25,779 nt of DNA from an uncultured Eubacteriales bacterium (GTDB lineage: Bacteria; Bacillota; Clostridia; Oscillospirales; Acutalibacteraceae), in the NCBI GenBank assembly GCA_934615635.1, contig CAKTTT010000009.1:1-25779 (forward strand). Reading direction: 5' to 3'. Positions 1-7,780 of the stretch are shown one piece after another. The notes beneath the pieces are model-generated. The model did no database searches, had not been told where the DNA came from, and was given only the letters and a program-made list of their open reading frames with translations. The first letter of the stretch is position 1, and every line of letters begins with the position of its first letter. The position numbers and the translations under genes are program-made.

Positions 1-216
1 ACCCTGATCCGGCCGATGATCTTTCTGGACGAGAAGGAGATCGCCGCCTACTGCCTCCAGGCGGGACTGCCGGTGGTGAAATCCCGCTGTCCCGCCGACG
101 GCTGCACCGGCCGACAGCGCACCAAGGAGCTGCTCGCCTCCCTGTCGGCTCAGTACGGCCCGCTGGACGCCAAAATCCTCGGCGCCATGCAGAAGGCGGA
201 CATCGGCGGCTGGTAG
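1..216 (+). CDS. TtcA-family tRNA 2-thiocytidine synthetase, C-terminal end (partial)
   Basis: The reading frame is open from base 1 and ends at the TAG at 214-216, so only the last 71 residues are present and the start lies before the window. The stretch with VVKSRCPADG followed by Thr-Gly-Arg matches the conserved C-terminal part of TtcA/TilS-like ATP-dependent tRNA thiolases (usual form: VxxxPCPADGxTxRE). Family members use a PP-loop ATPase domain, upstream of the window, to activate a tRNA base for sulfur insertion. The IFLDEKEIAAYC segment before it fits the usual 'P-L-x-x-x-x-E-x-x-I' helix. A 6-bp GC hairpin (225-230 with 240-245) lies just behind the stop but lacks a T run, so it is not a convincing terminator. 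Exact substrate position on tRNA cannot be judged from this fragment. Confidence 0.75.
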   Translation, partial: TLIRPMIFLDEKEIAAYCLQAGLPVVKSRCPADGCTGRQRTKELLASLSAQYGPLDAKILGAMQKADIGGW

Positions 217-234
217 GCCGCGGGCAGGGCTCCC

Positions 235-1572
235 TTGAGGCCCTGGATCTGCTCCTCAGCGGACACAACACAAGGGGGGATTTTCATAAAAAGCTATATC
301 CGCGCCGTACTGGAGGAACTCCAGGCCCACATGGAAGAAACGCCTTGCGTGGAGGCCATCTCCCAGGCGCACGCGCTGTCATCCATGCAGCTCAACCGGG
401 ATTTTATAAGCGCCACCGGCTACAGCGTCAGCGAATATATCCGGAGGCTGCGGCTGTCTAACGCCCTATGCATGATCAAGTTCTCCCATTATCCGACGGC
501 CGATATCGCCTACGCCTGCGGCTACAGCTCCCAGCAGGCGCTTTGCCGGGAAATCCGGGCGCTGCTGCAAACCACCGCCACCGCCTATAGGGACGGGGAC
601 GACATATATTTCCTGGCCCCTCCCTCCGCCGATGCCCCCTATCCCGTGGAGGTGTCCAGGGTCTCCATTCCCCGCGCCCTTTGTCTGCGCTATTACAGCT
701 CCTCCCTCCGAAGGCTGGAGGAGGAGGCAGTCGGCCTATTTCTGCGGAACAACCCTGGCTTCACGGGCCGGATCTTCGGCCGGGACGGGGAGCAGCGGCA
801 AAACCGGCTGTGCTACGAGATATACGCGGAAACCACTGGACAAGCACCAGATATCCATGGGTTCGAGGCCGCAGGCATCCGCCCTGCTTACGACCTCCTT
901 TGCGCACGGACCCGGACGCCCGATGATGCGCAAGCGGTCAGCGCCGCTTGGGATTATCTCTACGGCGTCTGGCTCCCCGGCAGCATGTTCGAATATACCG
1001 GTATAAACGGCCGGACGTATGAAACCGGCTACTTTGAGGAATATCTCCTGCGCAACCACCGTCCCTATCGTTTGCGCCTTTACCTGCCAGTGCGCCGAAA
1101 AAAAGCTCTTATGAAAGTGGCGGTGGAACAGACGGAACAGCTCCGCTTCCTCGTCTGCACCCTCCCCTGCCTTCCCGGACCCGGGGCGGAGCGCAGGGCG
1201 GAAAATGCGGCGGCGGAGTCGGTATGCGGCTATCTGTCCGATCATTATCCTTATCTGCTTTCCGGTCAGCAGGAGGTCTATCTCCGTCATAGTGAGGGAC
1301 GCTGCACCTGCGGCGTCCGGGTACGCGCCCCCCTGACGGTGGAGGACCCCAGGCTGCACATATTATCCTACGACAGCCGTCCCTGTGCGGTTCTATATCT
1401 GAACAGCGCAGGGGACGACCGATACGCCGGCGGCATCCTTGCCCGATGGATCCGGGAAAACAATATGACCGCCGCCGGGGAACCCTTCGCCCTATACAAC
1501 ACCGCCAACAACGACTATGCCGCCATGCGGATGCTCTGTCCCCTGGCCGGGGCGAAACCTGTTGATATTTGA
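235..1572 (+). CDS. AraC-type transcriptional regulator with C-terminal GyrI-like effector domains
   Basis: The N-terminal ~115 residues form an AraC double helix-turn-helix; the second helix pair, around TADIAYACGYSSQQALCREI, fits the family pattern (IAxxxGFxSxxxFxRxFK). The remainder resembles the GyrI/SOUL-type ligand-binding domain often attached to AraC DNA-binding units: PVEVSRVSIP near the start, then a segment with YGVWLPGS and YETGYFEEYLL leading into RLRLYLPVRRK. A third, less clear domain follows. Length (445 aa) is long for AraC proteins and suggests two effector units. The start is doubtful. TTG at 235 lies inside the loop of a small hairpin with no ribosome binding site. A good Shine-Dalgarno (AAGGGGGG, 272-279) instead sits 6 bases before an in-frame ATA at 286, which begins the protein just where AraC homologues usually start. 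It is followed closely by the BtrH-like gene, a likely target. Confidence 0.8.
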   Translation: MRPWICSSADTTQGGIFIKSYIRAVLEELQAHMEETPCVEAISQAHALSSMQLNRDFISATGYSVSEYIRRLRLSNALCMIKFSHYPTADIAYACGYSSQQALCREIRALLQTTATAYRDGDDIYFLAPPSADAPYPVEVSRVSIPRALCLRYYSSSLRRLEEEAVGLFLRNNPGFTGRIFGRDGEQRQNRLCYEIYAETTGQAPDIHGFEAAGIRPAYDLLCARTRTPDDAQAVSAAWDYLYGVWLPGSMFEYTGINGRTYETGYFEEYLLRNHRPYRLRLYLPVRRKKALMKVAVEQTEQLRFLVCTLPCLPGPGAERRAENAAAESVCGYLSDHYPYLLSGQQEVYLRHSEGRCTCGVRVRAPLTVEDPRLHILSYDSRPCAVLYLNSAGDDRYAGGILARWIRENNMTAAGEPFALYNTANNDYAAMRMLCPLAGAKPVDI

Positions 1573-1590
1573 TAATACCACGTTCCAGCC

Positions 1591-1606
1591 CTGAGGTATA
1601 CTGAGG
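1591..1606 (+). promoter_or_regulatory. Direct repeat CTGAGG around a TATACT box upstream of the BtrH-like gene
   Basis: CTGAGG occurs at 1591-1596 and again at 1601-1606, exactly one helical turn apart. TATACT (1597-1602) between and overlapping them resembles a -10 box. No -35 hexamer sits at normal spacing, which would fit an activator-dependent promoter served by the AraC-type regulator encoded just upstream. This is inference from position and repeats only. Confidence 0.3.
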
Positions 1607-1633
1607 ACAAACCTTAAAAGAGGAGTGGTCAAC

Positions 1634-2800
1634 ATGGGAGATCCAGCCAGGATGCCCGACGTAAATCCTTTTCCGGAGGACTATGGGCCGAAAAAGCCGC
1701 CGCTTTCCTTCCTGCTGCGGGGAAGCGCCTACCCCTCCGACACTATCCCGGATCCCTTTCAGGGTGGGGAGCCGCCCCGCACCTCCAACCGGATCCGGAA
1801 TTACCGCCGAATCGGCAACTGGGAAAACTTCTTCCTGGATTCCGCCATCTGCTCGGTGGCGAAAGCATTGGGGGAGGAGATCGACGATTTCCACTTCTTT
1901 TCCGCTATCACCGGGGATATGTTCGCCTACCTCTACAGCCTGTCCCATCCCTGCGACAGCGGGATAACCAATTATTTCTTCGTCCCGCAGGTGGTTAAAA
2001 AAGCTTTTGCCGCCATCGGCTACAGTTGCCGCTATCTCTCCAACGCCCAAATCCAGGAAGACTTCTCCACCGTGATGAACGCCATCCGGGATTCGGTGGA
2101 CCAAGGGATTCCCGTCCTAGCCTGGGGCATGGGCAACGTCATCACAGCGGACGGCTCTCACTGGGATCCTCTGCCAGAGGGGTGCCTCATCGGCGGCTAC
2201 GACCGGGACGATGTGCTGTACGTTAACCTCTATCTTGGGCCGGAACGGGCGACAGTGGATGAGGACGGCTACACCGCCGTCACCCGGGGACTGGACACCA
2301 CCATGGGCCTGTTTTTTATCGGGGACAAGCTGGACAAGCCGGATATGCGGGAGATTTATAGGGAGGTCCTGCATACCATCCCGGCATTCCTTTCCCTGCC
2401 GCCCACAAACGGCTACTGCTTCGGCAGAGAGGCTTTCGAGTTATGGGCGAACACCTTGACGGAGGAGACCCGATTCCAAGGGAAGACAGACAAGGATTTG
2501 AGCGGCCTGTGCTGGGATCTCCACTGCTCCCCCTACTGCGCCGTCTGCACCACCGATTCCGCTTCTTATATCCGGCGGATCGTTGAAACCTACCCCGATT
2601 TGACGATGGCGGTCAAGCTCCTGCCCCTGTACGAAGAGATCTGGCGGCTGAAGGATGAAATATGGGCCTATCAGGGGGATTTCTTCCCTCCCATGAATCG
2701 TTTCCGGGAGCGCTCTTTCCGGGCCCATATCTCTGGGCTGCTGCGACGGATGGGCAGCGTCTGCGACGAGATTTTGAAGCTCTATGAGGAGGCGCTCTGA
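1634..2800 (+). CDS. BtrH N-terminal / C39-peptidase-like fold protein of unknown function
   Basis: The 388-residue product has the layout of BtrH-like (butirosin biosynthesis H) and C39-like papain-fold proteins. There is a helix around DSAICSVAKALGE (about residues 69-81), then QGIPVLAWG (about 157-165), then an SHWDP... segment with GCLIGGYDRDDVLYVN (about 175-198). In C39-like enzymes the last strand carries the catalytic His and Asp. Later YCFGREAFELWANTL resembles the FGxxAxxxWA motif of the BtrH/DUF4872 group. The usual active-site Cys (NCGPAS pattern) is not where expected; Cys73 lies a few residues later, so catalysis is uncertain. No signal peptide or membrane segment is visible. 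ATG 1634 is preferred over GTG 1625 because AGAGGAG ends 9 bases before it. It directly follows the AraC-type gene, so regulator and target are likely a unit. Confidence 0.55.
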   Translation: MGDPARMPDVNPFPEDYGPKKPPLSFLLRGSAYPSDTIPDPFQGGEPPRTSNRIRNYRRIGNWENFFLDSAICSVAKALGEEIDDFHFFSAITGDMFAYLYSLSHPCDSGITNYFFVPQVVKKAFAAIGYSCRYLSNAQIQEDFSTVMNAIRDSVDQGIPVLAWGMGNVITADGSHWDPLPEGCLIGGYDRDDVLYVNLYLGPERATVDEDGYTAVTRGLDTTMGLFFIGDKLDKPDMREIYREVLHTIPAFLSLPPTNGYCFGREAFELWANTLTEETRFQGKTDKDLSGLCWDLHCSPYCAVCTTDSASYIRRIVETYPDLTMAVKLLPLYEEIWRLKDEIWAYQGDFFPPMNRFRERSFRAHISGLLRRMGSVCDEILKLYEEAL

Positions 2801-3258
2801 TGGAATCCACCCGGTCGGTGGACAGACCTCTCCGGGAGAGATCGGCGCCGGCTTCGGGGCCCCCTTTTACCGCCGCCTGACACGGGATATCCTGCAGCTC
2901 TTCCCGGACAATGGTTCGACCAGTATGGTCTAGGCGGTCATACCGCTATATGAAAAAGAACAAGAAAGCGGCTCTTATCCGCGTGGCTTCCTACATCAAC
3001 GGCCGCTATGCGCTGCGGCCGCGCATCCGCGTCCCGGAAACATTGGCGGGCCTGGATCGTCTTCCCCATGTGAAGGCACGGACCCTCGTCGGAACGCTCC
3101 GCAAGGCGCCATACTACTGCGACCGTAGGAAAGCGGTTGATTCGACCATCAGAGTGATGTTTATTGGAAATGTTCCTCGGATATCCTTTAAGCGGAAATC
3201 GCCCGGAATAAGCCGTAGCGCCCTTCCTCCGGCAGAACTCAAAGCGTCCCCTTCCGCG
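2801..3258. other. Gene-poor stretch, possible remnant of decayed coding sequence
   Basis: No convincing intact gene lies here. A 49-codon plus-strand frame (ATG 2784, TAG 2931) overlaps the end of the BtrH-like gene and contains a protein-like segment, GEIGAGFGAPFYRRLTRDIL, that stops abruptly. A second plus frame from 2911 runs open for over 1.6 kb. Beyond 3295 it is only the antisense shadow of the VanZ-GtrA gene, and its first hundred codons have no ribosome binding site or recognisable motif. The terminator at 3259-3294 suggests a plus-strand transcript does pass through. Confidence 0.4.
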
Positions 3259-3294
3259 AACACCCCCCGGAACCGTTGGTTCCGGAGGGTGTTT
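3259..3294 (+). terminator. Strong Rho-independent terminator between converging transcripts
   Basis: Sixteen-base arms (AACACCCCCCGGAACC and GGTTCCGGAGGGTGTT) pair with a single C/A mismatch around a 3-base GTT loop. TTTT and an AT-rich run follow on the plus strand, so it ends transcription coming from the AraC/BtrH side. The hairpin begins right behind the stop codon of the minus-strand VanZ-GtrA gene and may serve it too, although there is no T run on that side. Confidence 0.8.
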
Positions 3295-4218
3295 TCAATT
3301 ATTCTGTTCCCTCTCCGGCGGAGAAAGCTCTTTTCCCTTTTTCCCGGTGAAAATGATCCATTTGCTGAAGAAATAGTTCATCACCATCACCACCACGTTC
3401 ATGGCGATCTTGGAAAATGCCTTGTTGAGTCGGGCGACGTTCACCATCAGCACCATGCCCACGGCATCCACCCCCAGAGACAGCAGCCGTGCGCCGATAA
3501 ACAGCCCGCACTCCTTCACCGCCGCCCGGAGGGTGTCCACCCGGCTTTGGAATACAAACAGCTTGTTGACCACATAGGCGAAAATAACCGCTACCACCCA
3601 GGCGATGACATTGCTCACGAGATTGATGACAACCTCGTTCATGGCCCGGGCGGCGGTAAACGCGGTGGAACAGAGCAGATAGGTAACAATGTTGATGATG
3701 GTGGTGAGCACCCCGAACACCACATAGGACACCGTTTCCCGGTTCACCACCCGGGGATATGTCTTCCAGGCGAACTGAAACAGGCGGATCCCGCCCAACA
3801 CCAGCAGCGCGCCGGCGAAGCTCACCAGAAAATCCGGGATGCGGGGCATCCGGCCGGGGGTGAAAATCTGATGCAGCTCGTCGGTGACGGCGAACAGGGT
3901 GGTTACGGCCAGCCCCATCGCAGGGGCGGAATTGATCCCCAACCCACACAGGCGGAAAGCGTTCCAGCACAGCACCGCCAACAGCATATAGGCCAGAAAC
4001 TGCAGCGTGGCGGGGGTGAGAAACTCGATCCAACGGGCCAGTCCTGGGGAGGCCGGGCCCAGCATGGCCTCCAGCGCGCTCAACGCCGTCTCCGAAGTCG
4101 CGGCCAACCAGTCTCCGGCAGTCCGCCCGTTCAGGCAGGACAGGAGGAACAGAAACAGCATCCAGCAGCCCGCCGCCGTCCACGACAGGACGGCGAAGGC
4201 TTGTCGGCGGTTTTTCAT
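3295..4218 (-). CDS. VanZ-GtrA fusion membrane protein
   Basis: Two membrane domain families are joined in one chain. The N-terminal half is VanZ-like: a first helix with WMLFLFLLS, a loop, further helices, then the family signature around TDELHQIFTPGR followed by DFLVSFAGALLVL. The C-terminal half is GtrA-like: four helices beginning at VSYVVFGVLTTIINIVTYLL, through VVAVIFAYVVNKLFVF, to VMVMNYFFSKWIIF, which is the typical GtrA ending. VanZ proteins are tied to teicoplanin resistance or envelope processes; GtrA proteins are thought to help move lipid-linked sugars such as undecaprenyl-phosphate-glucose across the membrane. A role in envelope glycolipid handling is inferred. ATG 4218 is chosen because it follows the HAD stop (TAA 4226-4228) and has AAAGGA upstream, although at a long spacing; GTG 4242 would give eight extra residues. 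It is the last gene of the long minus-strand run. Confidence 0.8.
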   Translation of the reverse strand: MKNRRQAFAVLSWTAAGCWMLFLFLLSCLNGRTAGDWLAATSETALSALEAMLGPASPGLARWIEFLTPATLQFLAYMLLAVLCWNAFRLCGLGINSAPAMGLAVTTLFAVTDELHQIFTPGRMPRIPDFLVSFAGALLVLGGIRLFQFAWKTYPRVVNRETVSYVVFGVLTTIINIVTYLLCSTAFTAARAMNEVVINLVSNVIAWVVAVIFAYVVNKLFVFQSRVDTLRAAVKECGLFIGARLLSLGVDAVGMVLMVNVARLNKAFSKIAMNVVVMVMNYFFSKWIIFTGKKGKELSPPEREQNN

Positions 4219-4225
4219 GATGGGT

Positions 4226-5008
4226 TTACCGATCCTTTCCACGCTTTTCCGGGGGGAAATGCCTGTTCAGCGCCTGGGCCACCCCGGCCTGATTCTGCGG
4301 CCCCGTCACCTCGTCGGCGACGGCCTTCACCTCCGGGATGGCGTTGCCCATGGCCACCCCCAGCCCCGCCCATTCCAGCATATCCAGGTCGTTGGGGCTG
4401 TCCCCAAAGGCGATGCTGTCCTCCCGCGGGATGCCGATTTCCTCCAGCACCCGGCGCATACCGTCGGATTTGCTGCAGCCGGCCGGCACCATTTCCGCGT
4501 ATCCCGGATGGCGGATCACCCGCAGCCCCTCCATCCGGCGGAGCGCCTCCTCCTCCAGGCGGCCGATCACCGTCAGCTTGGTGACGGGGTTTTCCTCGAA
4601 CCATGCGGGCGAAGGCTGCCGTTCAGGCACCTGCTGATAAGCGGCGGGCGCCTGGACCCGACAGCCGCCGTTGCCGTAGTACTGCCCGTTTTCCCCCTCC
4701 AGCACGAAAAGGGTGGGCCGGTCGTAATAATAATCGAACAAGGGGAGCATCTGCTCCGGAGTGACCCGGCGGCGGTAAAGCAGCTTCTCCCCCACCACAA
4801 TATGGGCGCCCGCGCCCGCCACGATTCCGTCAAAGCCCACCTCCAGCGCGGCGGGGTAAAGGAAGCCCATGGAGCGGCCGGTGCAGAGAAATACCCGGTT
4901 GCCCAGGGCGCGCACCCGGCGGATCGCTGCCGTATCCTCCGGCAGGGGCGGCCGGTTATCGCACGCCAGGGTGCCGTCCAGGTCAAAAAAGAGAGCTTTT
5001 CGCGTCAT
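4226..5008 (-). CDS. Cof-type HAD hydrolase (phosphatase)
   Basis: All four HAD motifs are visible: FFDLDGT at residues 7-13 (Asp9 nucleophile, Asp11 acid/base), the LCTGR loop (motif II), a Lys in the TKLTVIG region (motif III), and FGDSPNDLDM with GVAMGNA (motif IV and the following family signature). The large cap between motifs II and III is of the C2 type seen in Cof/YbiV/YidA enzymes, which dephosphorylate sugar phosphates, phosphoglycolate or flavin mononucleotide. The substrate cannot be read from sequence. Length (260 aa) is typical. ATG 5008 is the first residue before the motif I strand; no other start is available in frame nearby. It lies 56 bp behind the amidohydrolase and just ahead of the VanZ-GtrA gene, so it belongs to the same transcript. 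Confidence 0.85.
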   Translation of the reverse strand: MTRKALFFDLDGTLACDNRPPLPEDTAAIRRVRALGNRVFLCTGRSMGFLYPAALEVGFDGIVAGAGAHIVVGEKLLYRRRVTPEQMLPLFDYYYDRPTLFVLEGENGQYYGNGGCRVQAPAAYQQVPERQPSPAWFEENPVTKLTVIGRLEEEALRRMEGLRVIRHPGYAEMVPAGCSKSDGMRRVLEEIGIPREDSIAFGDSPNDLDMLEWAGLGVAMGNAIPEVKAVADEVTGPQNQAGVAQALNRHFPPEKRGKDR

Positions 5009-5064
5009 AGAGGATTCATCATGCCTTTCCGCCGGCGTTCCGGCAACCATTTGGGAATCGCTCT

Positions 5065-5898
5065 TCAGGGAATCCCCAGGATACGGGCGGCGTTTCCACC
5101 CATGATGGCGGCCTTTTCCTCCTGGGAAAAACCGTAGGCGTCCAGAAACGCCAAGGTCTCCGCCACCGCCGCCGTTTGATCCGCCCAGGGGGAGTCGGTG
5201 CCAAACAGTACCCTGTCCGGGCCGTTTGACCGGATGATCTGGGCAAACAGCGGATGGGGCTCCCGATACTGGAGGCTGTAGCTGGTATCCAGCCAAACGT
5301 CCATCTCCTTCAGGACGGGAAGTACCTCCCCCCACAGCAGAAACCCACCCAGGTGGGCCAGAATGATTTTCGCCTCCGGCACCGCTTTTCGTAGCCGAAT
5401 CACCCGTTCCGGCGTACAATGGATTGGGGGCGGCATCCCGATATCGGCCCCGGCGTGAAACACCACCCACAGGCCCAAATCCGCGGCGGCGCGAACCACC
5501 GCGATCCCCTCCGGGTCGTCCACAAAGAAGCCCTGATATTCGGGATGCAGCTTGATCCCCCGCAGCCCCAGCGACCGGACCCGCTCCAGCTCCTGCCGGA
5601 ACACCGGGTTCCGGGGATGGACGCTGCCGAAGGACCGCAGTCCTGGCAGCCGGTTCACCTGCGCGGCGAAATCGTTAAGGGTGGGGGAGGGTTTGGGCGA
5701 AGTGGCGATGGGCAGCACGAGGCTGACGTCCAATCCCGCCGCCCGGCCGGAGGCCGAAAGGCCCTCCGCCGTGGCGTCGGTATGCGGATGCGCCTCTCCG
5801 TAGATTTTCTGGTATGTCCGGGTGTTCTGCAGCAGTTGCGCCAGCGCACCCGCTGCGAGCCGGTCGGGAAAAATATGGGTATGGGCATCGATCAGCAA
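5065..5898 (-). CDS. Amidohydrolase-related (amidohydrolase_2 type) TIM-barrel protein
   Basis: The protein opens with IDAHTHIFPD, the metal-binding HxH strand of amidohydrolase_2 enzymes. It continues with GIKLHPEYQGF, VVFHAGADIG, ILAHLGG (metal or substrate His residues) and ends with RVLFGTDSPW, the conserved Asp strand, then a helix with the ARILGIP ending common in this family. Members are metal-dependent hydrolases or decarboxylases acting on aromatic or lactone substrates; the exact reaction is not evident. Length (277 aa) is normal. The start is TTG at 5898, with an AGG-containing site about 8 bases upstream. The gene begins 15 bp after the DUF4015-type gene, suggesting shared transcription. 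Confidence 0.85.
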   Translation of the reverse strand: MLIDAHTHIFPDRLAAGALAQLLQNTRTYQKIYGEAHPHTDATAEGLSASGRAAGLDVSLVLPIATSPKPSPTLNDFAAQVNRLPGLRSFGSVHPRNPVFRQELERVRSLGLRGIKLHPEYQGFFVDDPEGIAVVRAAADLGLWVVFHAGADIGMPPPIHCTPERVIRLRKAVPEAKIILAHLGGFLLWGEVLPVLKEMDVWLDTSYSLQYREPHPLFAQIIRSNGPDRVLFGTDSPWADQTAAVAETLAFLDAYGFSQEEKAAIMGGNAARILGIP

Positions 5899-5913
5899 TC
5901 CAAAAACCTGCCT

Positions 5914-7164
5914 TTATGATAACGATGAAAAGTCATAGGTTCCCTGGGGATGATACAGGATATAGGCCGCCTGGTCGCCGGATACCTCCGTGACCCCACG
6001 GATCTGGTCCCGGACCTGCTGGGCGGTATAATCATAAGCCTGGAGCCAGGGCATGATCGCCGGCCGCGCCGTCTCCTCCATCAACTGGACCCGCAGCGAA
6101 AGTTGGCTCATGGCTAACTGCACCGCCTCGTAAGGATGGGCGGCCGGATCGGTCACCGTGTTTTCACCCACGGACAGCCTGTTCCCCAGCGCGGATGGCA
6201 GCAGCACCGGGGCGGCCACCGCCTCCCCGAAGGTCAGGGGATTGCCCCCGAAAACCTCGGTATCCTCCCCGAAGCCCGCCAGGCCCGGCATGGACAGAAT
6301 CACCTGCCCGTCTCCGAAAGCCGCGGATAAATCCGTGACGAATTTCTGCAGCACCTGTCCCCTGCCCAACGAGGTCAGGCTGGAGCTGCCGTAATCCGCC
6401 TGGGATTCCTGCTCCGGGAACTGGACGCCGTCCAGCATAAGGCCGGTAACGCCCAGATTTTTCAGCTCCGCCGCCATGTCGATGAGATACCGATGGGCAT
6501 CCGGCGCATATGGGTTCAACCAGCGTTTGCCCCCGTTAGAGGGATTGCCGTCATACCAGCTCATGCCGTTCACGGTAATCTTGGCGGTGGGCAGCTCCCC
6601 CGCCCCCACATGATCCCGGAAAGCGTAAAGCCTCGGCAGGGCGGTAAAGCCCTTTTCCCGCATAAAATCCACCGCCGAACGGAGCTGCTCCAGCGTCAGG
6701 GCGTCGGCGGCGGCCGCCTTGCTCTGCGCCGCCAGTTCGGTGGCCGACCGATAATATAGGTTGCCGTCCGCATCCTTGAGATCGAACACCACCGCGTTGA
6801 GCCCCGCTGCTCCGGCGGCGTCCAACTGGGCCCCCAGCGCCGCCTCGTCCCGCAGCAGGGACAGGGGCGCGTAAAAGGCCTTCAGCCCGCCCGTCTGCGG
6901 CTCAGGCTGCGGCGGGACGGAGGAGGGGTCGGAGGAGGAGGGCGTATCCGACGGCTCGCTGGCCGTGGATTCCGGCGGGGTGCTGGTATCGGAGGAAGCG
7001 GCGTCTCCCCACGGCCAGCCCTCCACGCTGAATTTGGCGGTAAAATAGCCGCCGGCCAGTACGCCCGCGCAGCCGACCACCACCAGGAGGCCGATCAGCA
7101 CCCTGGTGAAGGTAACCTTTTTTTTGCGGAAAACAGCGGAGCGGCGGTGGAGCTTTTTCGGCAT
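5914..7164 (-). CDS. Membrane-anchored putative glycoside hydrolase (DUF4015 type)
   Basis: A basic N-terminus is followed by one membrane segment (about residues 20-43, LIGLLVVVGCAGVLAGGYF). A Ser/Thr/Pro/Glu-rich linker of about 40 residues comes next, then an extracytoplasmic domain. This domain has the look of the DUF4015 putative glycosyl hydrolase family: LKAFYAPLSLL at its start, AAGLNAVVFDLKDADG, a RLYAFRD strand, WLNPYAPDAHRYLIDMA, and GVTGLMLDGVQFPE, which carries acidic residues at barrel strand ends. It should sit outside the cell, tethered to the membrane. Activity has not been recognised from motifs alone. ATG 7164 has AAGGAAGGG about 7 bases upstream. It begins 22 bp after the rnfA-like gene and belongs to the same run; a link with the Rnf-like complex is only suggested by position. 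Confidence 0.75.
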   Translation of the reverse strand: MPKKLHRRSAVFRKKKVTFTRVLIGLLVVVGCAGVLAGGYFTAKFSVEGWPWGDAASSDTSTPPESTASEPSDTPSSSDPSSVPPQPEPQTGGLKAFYAPLSLLRDEAALGAQLDAAGAAGLNAVVFDLKDADGNLYYRSATELAAQSKAAAADALTLEQLRSAVDFMREKGFTALPRLYAFRDHVGAGELPTAKITVNGMSWYDGNPSNGGKRWLNPYAPDAHRYLIDMAAELKNLGVTGLMLDGVQFPEQESQADYGSSSLTSLGRGQVLQKFVTDLSAAFGDGQVILSMPGLAGFGEDTEVFGGNPLTFGEAVAAPVLLPSALGNRLSVGENTVTDPAAHPYEAVQLAMSQLSLRVQLMEETARPAIMPWLQAYDYTAQQVRDQIRGVTEVSGDQAAYILYHPQGTYDFSSLS

Positions 7165-7186
7165 GACGGAACCCTTCCTTCGTTGA

Positions 7187-7780
7187 TCAAATCAAGGTGA
7201 TCGCGTTGGTGAAGCCCAGCAGGGCCATGGCCAGTATGCCCAGATACAGCAGCGTGGCGGGGAGCCCCCGGAACGCCTGGGGCATATCCGGATTATCCAA
7301 CCGCTCCATTCCTTCGGCGGTCAGCCAGCACAGCAGCACAAAACCCACGCAAGAGCCCAAAGCCAGCCCCACCGCCCCCCAAAAGGACAGGGTGAACTGG
7401 TGGTTGACGATCAGCGCCACCCCGATGACCACATTGTTGAAGGCGGCCAGAGGCAGCAGGCGGCTGAGGCTCTGATAAACCGAGGGCAGGGTCTTCTTCA
7501 GCAGGAAGGACAGCCCGACGTACAGCGCCGCCGCAATGGCTATCATAATCACCGGCCGAATCAGCTTGGCCGCGGAAAAGGAACGGATCAGCAGATCCAC
7601 CGGATAAGCCAGCATGGTGGTGAGAATGGTAAAAAAGCATAGCAACCCGCCAAAAGCGAAGGTGTCTCGGGGCCGCCGGACGATCCGCAGCATAACGGAG
7701 GAGCCGAAGCCGGTGGTAAGAACCACGTTTTGTATGAAAGCGGCGGCCAGAAGAAACAGCACAAATTCCGACAGCTTCAT
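7187..7780 (-). CDS. rnfA: RnfA-like membrane subunit lacking the canonical cluster cysteines
   Basis: This 197-residue, six-helix protein matches RnfA/NqrE-type subunits in length and topology. In real Rnf complexes RnfA and RnfE pair as an inverted duplex, and each gives two cysteines to a 2Fe-2S cluster in the membrane core. Here both RnfA positions are changed. The first-helix pattern NNFVLSRFLGICP reads QNVVLTTGFGSSV, so Cys becomes Ser28. The later LPLITTNCAVLGVAL reads LPLAAFNNVVIGVAL, so Cys becomes Asn116. The rest of that second segment is well kept, which argues for true homology with selective loss. The ATG at 7780 overlaps the rnfE-like stop by 4 bases (translational coupling). 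The symbol denotes relationship, not proven function. Confidence 0.8.
   Translation of the reverse strand: MKLSEFVLFLLAAAFIQNVVLTTGFGSSVMLRIVRRPRDTFAFGGLLCFFTILTTMLAYPVDLLIRSFSAAKLIRPVIMIAIAAALYVGLSFLLKKTLPSVYQSLSRLLPLAAFNNVVIGVALIVNHQFTLSFWGAVGLALGSCVGFVLLCWLTAEGMERLDNPDMPQAFRGLPATLLYLGILAMALLGFTNAITLI

Noticed and set aside
170..181. RnfD GGATT at residues 170-174 as the FMN attachment site (residue numbers within the RnfD-like protein)
   Set aside because: The usual distance to the LGNxPG motif is about 20 residues; this one is under 10, and the Ser-Pro at 162-163 fits the expected register better. Kept only as an alternative.
2911..4584. 557-residue plus-strand frame containing a run of six histidines
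   Set aside because: From 3295 on it is the exact antisense of the VanZ-GtrA and HAD genes; the His run is the complement of Met/Val codons. It has no ribosome binding site.
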